Below, piece by piece: positions 16,791-25,340 of a DNA stretch of 64,000 nucleotides. The first letter of the stretch is position 1. Each line of letters begins with the position of its first letter. Made by a program: the position numbers and the translations under genes. Below the pieces are notes generated by a model. It saw nothing but the letters and a program-made list of their open reading frames with translations. It made no database searches and was not told the origin of the DNA. Source of the stretch: Actinoplanes sp. NBC_00393 (lineage in GTDB: Bacteria > Actinomycetota > Actinomycetes > Mycobacteriales > Micromonosporaceae); contig NZ_CP107942.1 in the NCBI RefSeq assembly GCF_036053395.1, positions 5,236,501 to 5,300,500 on the forward strand, read 5' to 3'.

Positions 16791-18272
16791 GTGTTGACCG
16801 TCGACGCACCTCAGATCAGCGCCCCGCCGGCGGCCTCCGTCCGTGATCGCGCCGTGGACGCCGCCGGCCTGGCGTTCCTGCACGTGGACCGGACCGGCCT
16901 GATCCGGGACTGGAACCCGGCCGCGGAGCGGCTCTTCGGCTGGCGACGCGAGGAGATCCTCGGGCAGCCGCTGGCCGACACCCTCGTGCCGCCGGCGCTG
17001 CGGGCCGCGCACAGCGCCGGTTTCGCCCGGCGACTGGTGACCGGCGGCGACGGTGACGCCATCGGGCACCGGGTGGAGATGCCCGCGCTGCACCGCGACG
17101 GGCGTGAGCTGCGCGTCTCCATGATGATCGACCAGCTGGGCGACGAGGGCTTCACCGCGTTCGTCTCCGACCAGACCGACTGGTACCTGGCGCAGCAGGA
17201 GCTGCAGCGCAGCAACGCGCTGATCGGCGCGATCCTGCAGCACACCACCGCGATGATCTCGGCGAAGGACCTGGACGGCCGGTACCTGTTCGTCAACGGC
17301 GAGTTCGAGCGGATCTTCCAGGTGACCGCCGCGGACATGGTCGGCCGGGCCGAGTCGGAGATGGTGTCGGCGTCGGTGGCCGCGGTCGGCCGCGCCCACG
17401 ACATCGAGGTGGCCGAGACCGGAACCGCCAAGACCGTCCTCGAAGAGGTCCCGTTCGGCGACGACATCCGCCAGTACGTGGTGACCCGGGTGCCGCTGAC
17501 CGACCCGGACGGCTCGGTCTACGGGGTCTGCATGATCGCCATCGACGACACCGCGCGGCGCCGCAGCCAGGACGTCATCGCCGCCGGTGAGCAGCGGTTC
17601 TGGAACACGGTCAACAACGCGCCCGGCATGCTCTACCAGTTCCGGATGGAACCGGACGGCAGCACGGCCTTCACCTTCGTCTCCGACGGCTGCCGCGACA
17701 TCTACCACCTGGAGCCGGAGGAGATCATCCAGACTCCGAACCGGGCCATCGACATGATCGCCGAGGAGGACCGGGAGTCCTTCGTCGCCAGCGTGCTGGA
17801 GTCGGCGCGCACCCTGGAGCCGTGGGACTGGCGGGGCAGCGTGCTGCGCCGCGACGGCAGCCGCCGCTGGCTGTACGGCGTCTCCCGCCCGCACCGCGAG
17901 CCCGGCGGCGCGACCGTCTGGGACGGCATGCTGCTCGACCGCACCCGCGAGCGGGACACCGAACTCGACCTCGCCGCGGTCCGCGGCGACCTGGACAACC
18001 TGGTCGACCGGCTGGCCAGCACCTCGTTCGTCGTCACCGTGGAGCCGGACGCGATCGGCGGTTCGGAGCCGGTGGCGGCGCTGGCGGCCCTGGTGGTCCC
18101 GGAGGAACGCGCCGGCCTGGACGAACTGTGGGCGGCCGCCGTGCGCGGCGAACGGGTCGACGCCGGGCGCACCGGTCCCGGCGGGCCGGTCCACATCCGG
18201 ATGCGGGCCCGTCGCGACGGCGCCCGTACCCAGGTCGGCGTGGCCTGCTTCGAACTCGGGCGGATGCGGTGA
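16791..18272 (+). CDS. Triple-PAS sensory protein without output domain
   Basis: 493 residues. Three PAS/PAC modules are visible: about 20-130 (FLHVDRTGLIRDWNPAAERLFGW), 140-260 (MISAKDLDGRYLFVNGEFE) and 265-390 (FVSDGCRDIYHLEPEEI, with WRGSVLRRDGSRRWLYG). The C-terminal 100 residues carry no kinase, GGDEF or HTH signature. The GTG start has no clear ribosome site. Its TGA overlaps the GTG of the GGDEF/EAL gene by 4 bp, so the two proteins probably work together, the PAS protein sensing and the EAL protein answering. No haem or flavin ligand can be assigned by eye. Confidence 0.85.
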   Translation: MLTVDAPQISAPPAASVRDRAVDAAGLAFLHVDRTGLIRDWNPAAERLFGWRREEILGQPLADTLVPPALRAAHSAGFARRLVTGGDGDAIGHRVEMPALHRDGRELRVSMMIDQLGDEGFTAFVSDQTDWYLAQQELQRSNALIGAILQHTTAMISAKDLDGRYLFVNGEFERIFQVTAADMVGRAESEMVSASVAAVGRAHDIEVAETGTAKTVLEEVPFGDDIRQYVVTRVPLTDPDGSVYGVCMIAIDDTARRRSQDVIAAGEQRFWNTVNNAPGMLYQFRMEPDGSTAFTFVSDGCRDIYHLEPEEIIQTPNRAIDMIAEEDRESFVASVLESARTLEPWDWRGSVLRRDGSRRWLYGVSRPHREPGGATVWDGMLLDRTRERDTELDLAAVRGDLDNLVDRLASTSFVVTVEPDAIGGSEPVAALAALVVPEERAGLDELWAAAVRGERVDAGRTGPGGPVHIRMRARRDGARTQVGVACFELGRMR

Positions 18273-19966
18273 CGACGACGGCCACCGGTCCGAGCCCGCG
18301 GCTGCCGCACAAGCTGGGCGAGATCGGCGTACCGCTGACGCCGCTGCCGGCGGGCACCCCGCTCGCCGAGATCGAAGCCGTGCTGGCCGCGGATCCGCTC
18401 GCGCCCGGCGTCGTCATCCGGACCGCGACCGGATTCCGGCTGATCAGCCGGGCCGCCGCCGCCCGCGCCGCGCACGCCGGCCTCGGCCCCACCGCCGCCG
18501 ACCTGCCCGGCGCCGACGTGCCGCCGGTGCCGGCCGGCACCGATCTCGACCTCGCCGCCGAGGCTGCGCTGGCCCGCCCGGCCACCGAGCGCGAGGAACC
18601 GGTGCTGATCAGCTGGACCGACGGCCGGTACGGCGCGGTCGCCATGATCGAACTGCTGGCCGGGATGGCCGGCCGGTTCACCCGGCTGTCGCGGACCGAC
18701 CCGCTCACCGGACTGCCGAACCGCGCCATGGTGCACGCCGAGGGGCAGCGCCGGCTCGACGCCGGTGAGCTGACCGCGGTGATCCACCTGGGACTCGACC
18801 GCTTCCAGGACGCCAACGACGTGCTCGGCCACCACGGCGCCGACACCCTGCTGCACCTGGTCGCCGGCGCGCTCAGCGACGCCCGCGGACCGGGTGAGCT
18901 GGCCGCCCGCCTGGACGGCGACCAGTTCGTCGTGCTCGTCTCCGAGTTACCGCCCGGGCAGACCCCGCAGAGCATCGGCCGCCGCCTGGCCGCCGGCATC
19001 CGCGGCCCGCACCCGGTCGACGGGCTGCCGATCAGCGTCGAGGCCAGCGTCGGGATCAGCCTCGCCGACCACCACGACGTCACCGTGCTGATGCGCCGGG
19101 CCGCCGCGGCGATGCGGCGGGCCAAGCACGAGCGGACCGGCGTGGTGGAGTGGTCGCCGGGCCTGGACACCAACCAGCGGGTCGACCTGCGGCAGCTCAC
19201 CGAACTGCGGGCCGGGCTGCGCGCCGGTCACCTGCGGCTGCACTACCAGCCGCTGCACGACGCGCGCACCCGGGAGCTGCACGGCGTGGAGGCGCTCGTC
19301 CGCTGGCAGCACCCGCAGCGTGGCCTGCTGCCGCCCGGGGTCTTCCTGCCCGACGCCGAGCGCTCCGACGTGATCCTGGAGCTGACCGACTGGGTGCTCG
19401 CCGAGGCGCTGCATCAGGCCGCGGTCTGGCATCGGGCCGGTCACCACGTACCGGTGTCGGTCAACCTGCCGCCCGCCTACCTGGCCCAGGACCGCGCCGT
19501 ACCGACCATCAAGACCCTGCTCGACCTGGAGCGGCTGCCGCCGTCCCTGCTCACTGTGGAGATCACCGAGACCGCCGTGCTGACCCGGCCGGACCTGGTC
19601 GCCGCGCAGCTCGCCGAACTGCGCGCGGTCGGCGTCCGGGCCGCGATCGACGACTTCGGCACCGGCTACACCTCGCTCGGGCTGCTGCCGCGGCTGCCGA
19701 TCGACGAGCTGAAGATCGACCGCTCGTTCGTGGTCCGGGTGCACGACTCCCCGGCGCACGCCACGATCATCGACTCGGTGATCGCGATCGCCCGGTCCCT
19801 CGGGATGATCGTGGTCGCCGAAGGGGTGGAGGACGAGCCGACCGCCGCCGACCTGGCGGTGGCCGGCGTCGACCTGCTGCAGGGCTACCACCTCAACCGG
19901 CCGCAGCCGCCGGAGGCCCTGCCGGCCCACTTCAGCCCGTGCCGACCGGTCCCGGCGGCCGCCTGA
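18269..19966 (+). CDS. Degenerate GGDEF plus intact EAL c-di-GMP phosphodiesterase
   Basis: 565 residues. An N-terminal region of about 130 residues is followed by a GGDEF fold (SRTDPLTGLPNR) whose signature is degraded to DGDQF (about 214-218), so cyclase activity is unlikely. The EAL domain is complete: VEALVRW (E about 341), VNLPPAYL, VEITETAV, DDFGTGYTSL, ELKIDRSFV and VVAEGVED. It should hydrolyse c-di-GMP to pGpG. The start is the GTG overlapping the PAS gene stop (GTGA). Its stop lies 2 bp from that of the convergent monooxygenase gene. Confidence 0.9.
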   Translation: MTTTATGPSPRLPHKLGEIGVPLTPLPAGTPLAEIEAVLAADPLAPGVVIRTATGFRLISRAAAARAAHAGLGPTAADLPGADVPPVPAGTDLDLAAEAALARPATEREEPVLISWTDGRYGAVAMIELLAGMAGRFTRLSRTDPLTGLPNRAMVHAEGQRRLDAGELTAVIHLGLDRFQDANDVLGHHGADTLLHLVAGALSDARGPGELAARLDGDQFVVLVSELPPGQTPQSIGRRLAAGIRGPHPVDGLPISVEASVGISLADHHDVTVLMRRAAAAMRRAKHERTGVVEWSPGLDTNQRVDLRQLTELRAGLRAGHLRLHYQPLHDARTRELHGVEALVRWQHPQRGLLPPGVFLPDAERSDVILELTDWVLAEALHQAAVWHRAGHHVPVSVNLPPAYLAQDRAVPTIKTLLDLERLPPSLLTVEITETAVLTRPDLVAAQLAELRAVGVRAAIDDFGTGYTSLGLLPRLPIDELKIDRSFVVRVHDSPAHATIIDSVIAIARSLGMIVVAEGVEDEPTAADLAVAGVDLLQGYHLNRPQPPEALPAHFSPCRPVPAAA

Positions 19967-19968
19967 CG

Positions 19969-21396
19969 TCAGTGGAAGTCGGAGCGGACCAGACGGGCGG
20001 TGCGGCGGCGGTACTCGACGGCCTTCCCCGGCCAGTTCGTGACGACCCGGCCGGTGGCGGTCCGATACCAGCTCTGGCACCCGGTCCAGACACTTCCGGC
20101 GAGGCGCCCCTGGATCTCCTCGTCGTAGGCGGCCGCGTGCTCCGCGCGTACCTCGAGAGGTCTGCTCTGATCGGCGACCAACCGCACCGCTTGCGCGATG
20201 TATCGCGCCTGGGCCTCATGGAAATAGATCACCGAGGTGTTGCCGGTGTTCGTGTTCGGTCCGTAGACCAGGAACATGTTGGGAAAACCGGGCACCGTGA
20301 TGCCGAGGTGGGCGCGCGCGCCGTCGCGCCACTCGTCCTCGAGCCGCACGCCGTCGCGGCCGGTCACCCGGATCGGCACCAGGAACTCGGTCGCCGCGAA
20401 CCCGGTGCCGTAGATCAGCACGTCACACCGGTGCTCGGCGCCGTCCGCGGTCCGGATCCCGTCCGGGGTGACCGCGATGATCTTCTCGGTGATCAGGCTG
20501 ACGTCGGGCCGGGCCAGCGCGGGCAGCCAGCCGTTGGTGAACAGCACCCGCTTGCAGCCCAGCGGCTCGTCCGGGGTGACCTTGGCACGCAGCTCCGGAT
20601 CGCGCACCTGCCAGCGTCGCTGCGCCCGCGAGTAGCCGCGGACCAGCGGGTTCACCACCCGGTTGCCGCCGACGGCGGCGCCCTGGATCAGGGTCAACCC
20701 CCAGGTGGCGGCGCGGGAGAGCTGCATCAGGGCCGGGATCTTCCGGTACGCGGTACGCCGCACCCGCCCGTAACGACGGTCCGGTTTGGGCAGCGTCCAC
20801 GGCGCGGTCCGCTGGAAGACGGCGACATGGGCGGCCTTCCCGGCGATCTCCGGGACGAGCTGGATCGCGCTGGCGCCGGTGCCGACCACGGCGACCCTCT
20901 TCGCGGCGATCGTGATCTCCGGATCCCAGTGGGCGGTGTGCACCTGGATGCCGCGGAAGGTTTCCGCCCCCGGCAGCACCGGGGTGCTGGGCCGCGAAAG
21001 CTGCCCCACCGCCGGGACGAGCACGTCCGCAGTGACCACTTCACCGCTGGTCAGGGTGAGCTGCCACCGCGTCCCGTCCCAGGCCGCTTCGGCCACCTCG
21101 GCGCCGAACCGGACCAGATCGGTCACGCCCAGCTCGCCGGCGCAACGCTGCAGATAGGCCAGGATCTCCTGATGCGGCGGGTAGCGCCGGGACCAGTCCG
21201 GGTTCGGGGCGAAGGAGAACGAGTAGAGCGGCGCCGGCACGTCACACGCGCACCCCGGGTAGATGTTGTCCCGCCACACCCCGCCGATCCGGTCCGACTT
21301 CTCCAGCAGCACGATGTCGCGGAACCCCTGCTTGAGCAGCTCGGCCGCGGCTGCCACGCCGCCGAACCCGGCCCCGATGATCGCCACCCGCGTCAT
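19969..21396 (-). CDS. Baeyer-Villiger flavin monooxygenase
   Basis: 475 residues. It has an N-terminal FAD motif (IIGAGFGGVAAAAEL), a second nucleotide motif (VVGTGASAIQLVPEI), and a perfect Baeyer-Villiger fingerprint FxGxxxHxxxWD read as FRGIQVHTAHWD (147-158). Such enzymes insert oxygen next to a ketone using NADPH and O2 and give an ester or lactone. The ATG at 21396 overlaps the GMC gene stop (ATGA), so it is translated with the upstream GMC oxidoreductase. The divergent alpha/beta hydrolase could cleave the ester. The substrate is unknown; steroid, terpenoid or long-chain ketones are typical. Confidence 0.92.
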   Translation of the reverse strand: MTRVAIIGAGFGGVAAAAELLKQGFRDIVLLEKSDRIGGVWRDNIYPGCACDVPAPLYSFSFAPNPDWSRRYPPHQEILAYLQRCAGELGVTDLVRFGAEVAEAAWDGTRWQLTLTSGEVVTADVLVPAVGQLSRPSTPVLPGAETFRGIQVHTAHWDPEITIAAKRVAVVGTGASAIQLVPEIAGKAAHVAVFQRTAPWTLPKPDRRYGRVRRTAYRKIPALMQLSRAATWGLTLIQGAAVGGNRVVNPLVRGYSRAQRRWQVRDPELRAKVTPDEPLGCKRVLFTNGWLPALARPDVSLITEKIIAVTPDGIRTADGAEHRCDVLIYGTGFAATEFLVPIRVTGRDGVRLEDEWRDGARAHLGITVPGFPNMFLVYGPNTNTGNTSVIYFHEAQARYIAQAVRLVADQSRPLEVRAEHAAAYDEEIQGRLAGSVWTGCQSWYRTATGRVVTNWPGKAVEYRRRTARLVRSDFH

Positions 21397-23054
21397 AGCC
21401 GCAACGCCGCCGGTGCGTCGGCCGGGACGACCGGGTTCTTCGGCGCCACCGGCTCCACCTTGCGGTAGGCCTCGCCCACCGCCGGACGCGGATCGGGCTC
21501 GCCCACATTCGGCCAGAGCGACATGGCCCGCTCGGCGAGCGCGGTGATCGTCAGCGACGGATTCACCCCGAGGTTCGCGGCGACCACCGAACCGTCGGCG
21601 ATGTGCAGGCCCGGATATCCGAACAGCCTCTGGTACGGGTCGACCACCCCACCGTCCGGGTCCGCGCCGATCGCGCAGCCGCCGATGAAATGCCCGGTCA
21701 CCGGCCGCCCGGCCAGCTCGGTGTAGGCCCCGAGCGGCACGCCGTCGATCTTCTCGGCGGTGCGGCGGGCCACGTCGTGCGCGGCCGGGTTCCACACCGG
21801 GTTCGGCTCGCCGATGCCGGGCTTGCTGGTCAGCCGGCCCCGCTTGCGGTAAACCGTGATCGAGTTGTCCAGGGGCTGCATGGCCAGCAGCACCACGGTC
21901 TGCCGCGACCAGTCCCGCGGCGACAGGTACAACCGCAGGTCCTTCCCGGCGCGGGCCAGTTTCTTGCCGGCGGCGAGCCAGCGGGACCGGCCGCCGGTGT
22001 CGCCGACCAGCACGGTCGCGAGCAGGCTGAGCAGGTTGCTGCCGGGGCCGTACCGGACCGGCTCGACGTGGGTCACCGGGTCCGGGTAGATCGACGAGGT
22101 GACCGCGACGCCGTGGCTGTAGTCGCGGTCCCGGCGGCGGGTGCGGGCGCCCAGGATGGACTCCGAGTTGGTGCGGCTCAGCTCGCCGAGCCGCGCCGAG
22201 ATCGCGGGCAGCGGGCCGCCGTCGCGCATCCGGTGCAGCAGCCGCTGGGTGCCGAGCGCGCCCGCGGCGAAGACGACCTGCTCCGCGGTGAACCGGCGCT
22301 TCCTGCGCCCGCCGGTGCGCCGGGTGTCGATCGCGTAGCCGCCGCCGGGCAGCGGGGTGACCGTGCGGACCGTCGTGAGTGGATGCACCTCGGCGCCGGC
22401 CTTCTCGGCCAGGTAGAGATAGTTCTTCACCGTGGTGTTCTTCGCGTTGCGGCGGCAGCCGGTCATGCAGGCGCCGCACAGCGTGCAGTTGCGCCGGGCC
22501 GGGCCCACCCCGCCGAAGAAGGGGTCCGGCACCTCGGCGCCGGGTCTGCTCCCCTCCTTGGCGAACAGAACCCCGACCGGGGTACGCCGGAACGACTCCC
22601 CCACCCCGAGATCGTCCGCGACGGCCTTGAGGGCGTGGTCGGCAGCTGTCTCCACGGGGTTGACGGTCACGCCGAGCATCCGGTTGGCCTGCGCGTAGTA
22701 CGGCGCCAGCTCGGACTTCCAGTCGGTGATCGCGGACCACTGCGGGTCGGCGAAGAACGCGTCCGGCGGCTCGTACAGGGTGTTGGCGTAGCCCAGTGAG
22801 CCGCCGCCCACCCCGGCGCCGGAGAGCACCAGCACGTCCTTGAGCAGGGTCATCCGCAGGATGCCGAAGCAGCCCAGGGCCGGTGCGTACACATAGTCAC
22901 GCAGCCGCCAGGACGTCTTGGCGAACTGCTCGTCGGTGAACCGGCGACCGGCTTCGAGGACGCCGACCCGGTAGCCCTTCTCGGTCAGGCGCAACGCGGT
23001 GACGCTTCCGCCGAAGCCGGAGCCGATGACGAGAACGTCGTAGTCGTACGACAT
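21393..23054 (-). CDS. GMC-type FAD oxidoreductase (cholesterol oxidase-like)
   Basis: 553 residues. FAD motif VIGSGFGGSVTALRL at the N-terminus, SGAGVGGGSLGYAN in the middle, and a C-terminal IADGSVVAANLGVNPSLTITALAERA typical of GMC enzymes of the cholesterol oxidase branch. It should oxidise a secondary alcohol to a ketone. A Cys cluster, CTLCGACMTGC (C190, C193, C196, C200), has ferredoxin spacing CxxCxxCxxxC. The ATG at 23054 is divergent from the alpha/beta hydrolase (78-bp gap), and the stop overlaps the monooxygenase start. A TTGACA lies in that gap on the minus strand. Confidence 0.9.
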   Translation of the reverse strand: MSYDYDVLVIGSGFGGSVTALRLTEKGYRVGVLEAGRRFTDEQFAKTSWRLRDYVYAPALGCFGILRMTLLKDVLVLSGAGVGGGSLGYANTLYEPPDAFFADPQWSAITDWKSELAPYYAQANRMLGVTVNPVETAADHALKAVADDLGVGESFRRTPVGVLFAKEGSRPGAEVPDPFFGGVGPARRNCTLCGACMTGCRRNAKNTTVKNYLYLAEKAGAEVHPLTTVRTVTPLPGGGYAIDTRRTGGRRKRRFTAEQVVFAAGALGTQRLLHRMRDGGPLPAISARLGELSRTNSESILGARTRRRDRDYSHGVAVTSSIYPDPVTHVEPVRYGPGSNLLSLLATVLVGDTGGRSRWLAAGKKLARAGKDLRLYLSPRDWSRQTVVLLAMQPLDNSITVYRKRGRLTSKPGIGEPNPVWNPAAHDVARRTAEKIDGVPLGAYTELAGRPVTGHFIGGCAIGADPDGGVVDPYQRLFGYPGLHIADGSVVAANLGVNPSLTITALAERAMSLWPNVGEPDPRPAVGEAYRKVEPVAPKNPVVPADAPAALRL

Positions 23055-23132
23055 CGCCGTACCATCACACCCTTATTGGCAACATGTCAACAACGGGTTT
23101 CCGGTCTTGGCTAGCAGTGCCAATCTGTACGG

Positions 23133-23975
23133 ATGACGGAGCTTTCCCACTTCCGGCAGGGCAGCGGCCCGCCCCTGGTGCTGATTCACGGCATCGGCAG
23201 CCATTGGCAGGTGTGGTCGCCGGTCCTCGACGAGCTGACCCGCCACCGCGACGTGATAGCCCTCGACCTCCCCGGCTTCGGCGCCTCCCCACCCTGGCCA
23301 CCGCCCGCCGCGACCCCAACCGCCGCCGACATTCCACAGTCCGCGCTCCCGCCACCACCCGGATCGGTCGCTCACCTCGCCGACCTCGTCACCGCTTTCC
23401 TGGACCGGCTCGGGGTGCAGAATCCCGAGGTGGGCGGCAACTCCCTCGGCGGCGGCATCGCCCTCGAACTGGGCCGCCGCGGCGTAGCCCGCTCCGTCAC
23501 GGCCTTCTCCCCGGTCGGTTTCTGGAGCAGCGCCGGCCGCCGCTGGTGCCAGACCGTCGTGGGCGCCGCCCGCACCGGCGCGGTCCGCCTCCAACCAGCC
23601 CTGCCCGGCATCATGAACTCCCGCGCCGGCCGGGCCGCGTTCTGCGCGCCCTTCTTCGCCCACCCGGCCCGCCTGCCGGCCGCCGACGGCCTCTCCGCGG
23701 CCCGCGCCCTGGCCGCCGCCCCGGGCTTCGCCCCGACCCGCCGGGCCTTCGCCGACCTGCCACCGTGGAGCTGGACGAACACCGGCGCCCTGACCCGCAT
23801 CCCGGTCACGATCGCCTGGGGTACGCGAGACGCCGTCCTCCCCTACCGCACCCAGGCCCGCCGCGCCCGAACCGTCCTGCCCACCGCCCGCCACGTCCGC
23901 CTGCCCAGCTGCGGCCACCTCCCCTTCGCCGACAACCCCACCCGCTGCGCCGCCCTCCTGCTCCGCCACCCATGA
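23133..23975 (+). CDS. Alpha/beta hydrolase (esterase-like)
   Basis: 280 residues. The fold markers are LVLIHGIGSHWQVW (oxyanion HG), nucleophile GNSLGG (Ser about 103), Asp in WGTRDAVLP (about 231) and His in SCGHLPF (about 261), a full Ser-Asp-His triad. It is divergent from the GMC-monooxygenase pair across 78 bp, and hydrolysis of the ester made by the monooxygenase is a natural role. The ATG follows GTACGG directly with no clear ribosome site, so the message may be leaderless. An insert rich in Pro and Ala (about 53-75) lies in the cap region. Confidence 0.88.
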   Translation: MTELSHFRQGSGPPLVLIHGIGSHWQVWSPVLDELTRHRDVIALDLPGFGASPPWPPPAATPTAADIPQSALPPPPGSVAHLADLVTAFLDRLGVQNPEVGGNSLGGGIALELGRRGVARSVTAFSPVGFWSSAGRRWCQTVVGAARTGAVRLQPALPGIMNSRAGRAAFCAPFFAHPARLPAADGLSAARALAAAPGFAPTRRAFADLPPWSWTNTGALTRIPVTIAWGTRDAVLPYRTQARRARTVLPTARHVRLPSCGHLPFADNPTRCAALLLRHP

Positions 23976-23993
23976 CCGCCACAGCCCACCCCA

Positions 23994-24189
23994 GCTGACG
24001 CCAACCGCTGCCTCCCAGCCCCCGATACAACACTCACCGTCAGCCCACTCACCCCAGCTGACGCCAACCGCTGCCTCCCAGCCCCCGAAACAACACTCAC
24101 CGTCAGCCAACCCACCCCAGCTGACACCAACCGTTGCCTCCCAGCCCTCGAAACGACACTCACCGTCAGCCCACTCACCCCAGCTGACG
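23994..24189. repeat. Array D of the palindromic repeat (3 units plus partial)
   Basis: Units start at 23994, 24057, 24120 and 24183 (exact 63-bp period). The outer stem GCTGACG with CGTCAGC is kept in units 1 and 2. The inner stem has decayed (GCTGCCTC opposite GATACAAC or GAAACAAC), so this array looks older or less constrained than array C. Confidence 0.85.
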
Positions 24190-24363
24190 GCTAGACACAG
24201 AGGCGGTTCTTCATTGAGGTGGCCCGGCCGGCCGGAGGCGGACCACGTCTCATCCCGGTCGGAGCCTGGGTCGGGGCCGGTTGAGCGTCTGAGAGTTCGC
24301 CTTCGGCGCCACCCGGCGGGGAGGTACGGCGGCCCCGATGACATATGGGTTCCCGAACGCCGG

Positions 24364-24403
24364 CACACCCGTGGCGGGTGTAGGTACACCCGCCACGGGT
24401 GTG
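24364..24403. repeat. Perfect 19-bp inverted repeat with 2-bp spacer
   Basis: The left arm, 24364-24382, reads CACACCCGTGGCGGGTGTA. Its exact complement follows at 24385-24403 after GG. It is not close to a gene end (about 390 bp from the nearest) and has no T-run. It could be an isolated terminator, a cruciform or a dyad binding site. Confidence 0.7.
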
Positions 24404-24865
24404 GCCGCTTTCGGAAGGTCTCCCGCCGCAGAGCGCCGGCCGCCGCGCGATGTGCCCTGCCTGCCGGGGCGGGTCCGGCTGGATCGAAGGGAGGGCGGGC
24501 TGGTGAGCGCCTGCACGGCGACCCGGCCGGCCCACCCGGCACATCTCGCGATCGAGGCGAGCGGCCGGGTGGCTCGGGGGCGGTTGGCGGCTCGGTAGAC
24601 GGCCGCCGAATCCGGACCGATGGGCGAGACCCCGACGCCGGAGACCCGCTAGCGCTGCATCCCGCCCCGAAGCGACGCTCACCGTCAGCCGGGCCCGACC
24701 GCATTCGGCAAGCTCTTCGCGGCCGCTAGGCCATGCGGGTGGTTGCGGCTACCTCCGCCTCTTCGATCTTGCGGAGTTGCCCGGGAACGGTGCGCGCGAG
24801 AGTTACCAGATCGGCGGTTCGGCACGCCGCCTTGGCACGCACGTAGAAGCATCGGCACGCGAGCC

Positions 24866-24918
24866 GGCTGACGGTGAGCGCTGCGTCCTGGTGCTGGAAG
24901 CAGCGTTGGCGGTCAGCC
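24866..24918. repeat. Single palindromic repeat unit E, opposite orientation
   Basis: GGCTGAC pairs with GTCAGCC, and GCTGC with GCAGC inside. The TGAG linker on the left shows that it is inverted relative to most other units, whose CTCA linker is on the right. A half unit lies at 24651-24690. Confidence 0.7.
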
Positions 24919-24957
24919 GGGGCTGGAATGTGCCGTGCGGGGTGAGCCGGAGAAACG

Positions 24958-25155
24958 CTAGCGGGTGAGCCAGGTGACCAGCATGATCAGCAGGAAGAGG
25001 ACGCTGGACACGACGGTGACGGTGGCTACCAGGGTGCTCACGCCGGATTCGGAGCGGGCCGGGCGGTCGACCGGGGTGGCCAGGTTGCCGACCGTGGTGA
25101 GCACGCGCGAGCCGGCGTGGCGTAGCCGGCGGAGGAGGGCATGATCGTCGGTCAC
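24958..25155 (-). CDS. Small single-pass membrane protein, hypothetical
   Basis: About 65 residues from a GTG at 25155; in-frame starts at 25218 and 25290 would lengthen it. The last 26 residues form one hydrophobic helix (VATVTVVSSVLFLLIMLV) ending WLTR, so it would be tail-anchored with the N-terminus in the cytoplasm. The preceding stretch is basic (RRLRHAGSR). No family is recognised and no good ribosome site is visible. The clear membrane helix, unlike nearby shadow frames, is the main support. Confidence 0.5.
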   Translation of the reverse strand: MTDDHALLRRLRHAGSRVLTTVGNLATPVDRPARSESGVSTLVATVTVVSSVLFLLIMLVTWLTR

Positions 25156-25340
25156 GAGCGGCGAGCCCGCCGTGATCGACCAGCCGCTGGGGAGTCCAGT
25201 CCGGACATATGACCACACCTCCAGGCACCGCCTCACTCGACCGGTCAACGACCCATGGGCGGAACAGTGATGCGGCGCCGGGTGTGGCACTGCGACACTC
25301 TTCCGTGCCTAGGTACGGATCATCGCCGGGAGGGGATCGC

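Larger units (their letters stand above)
23976..24957. other. Intergenic region of about 1 kb without a convincing gene
   Basis: It lies downstream of the alpha/beta hydrolase and downstream of the small minus-strand membrane protein. It holds palindromic array D (23994-24189), a perfect 19-bp inverted repeat (24364-24403), a half unit (24651-24690) and one inverted unit (24866-24918). The longest frame, about 170 codons at 24214 on the + strand, is Arg/Gly-rich with no motif. A small RNA cannot be excluded. Confidence 0.65.

Noticed and set aside
18908..18925. Active GGDEF diguanylate cyclase in the 18269 gene
   Set aside because: The signature reads DGDQF instead of GGDEF, so cyclase activity is unlikely.
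24214..24729. 171-codon + strand frame in the 1-kb gap
   Set aside because: Arg/Gly-rich, crosses the 19-bp inverted repeat and a palindromic half unit, no ribosome site and no motif.
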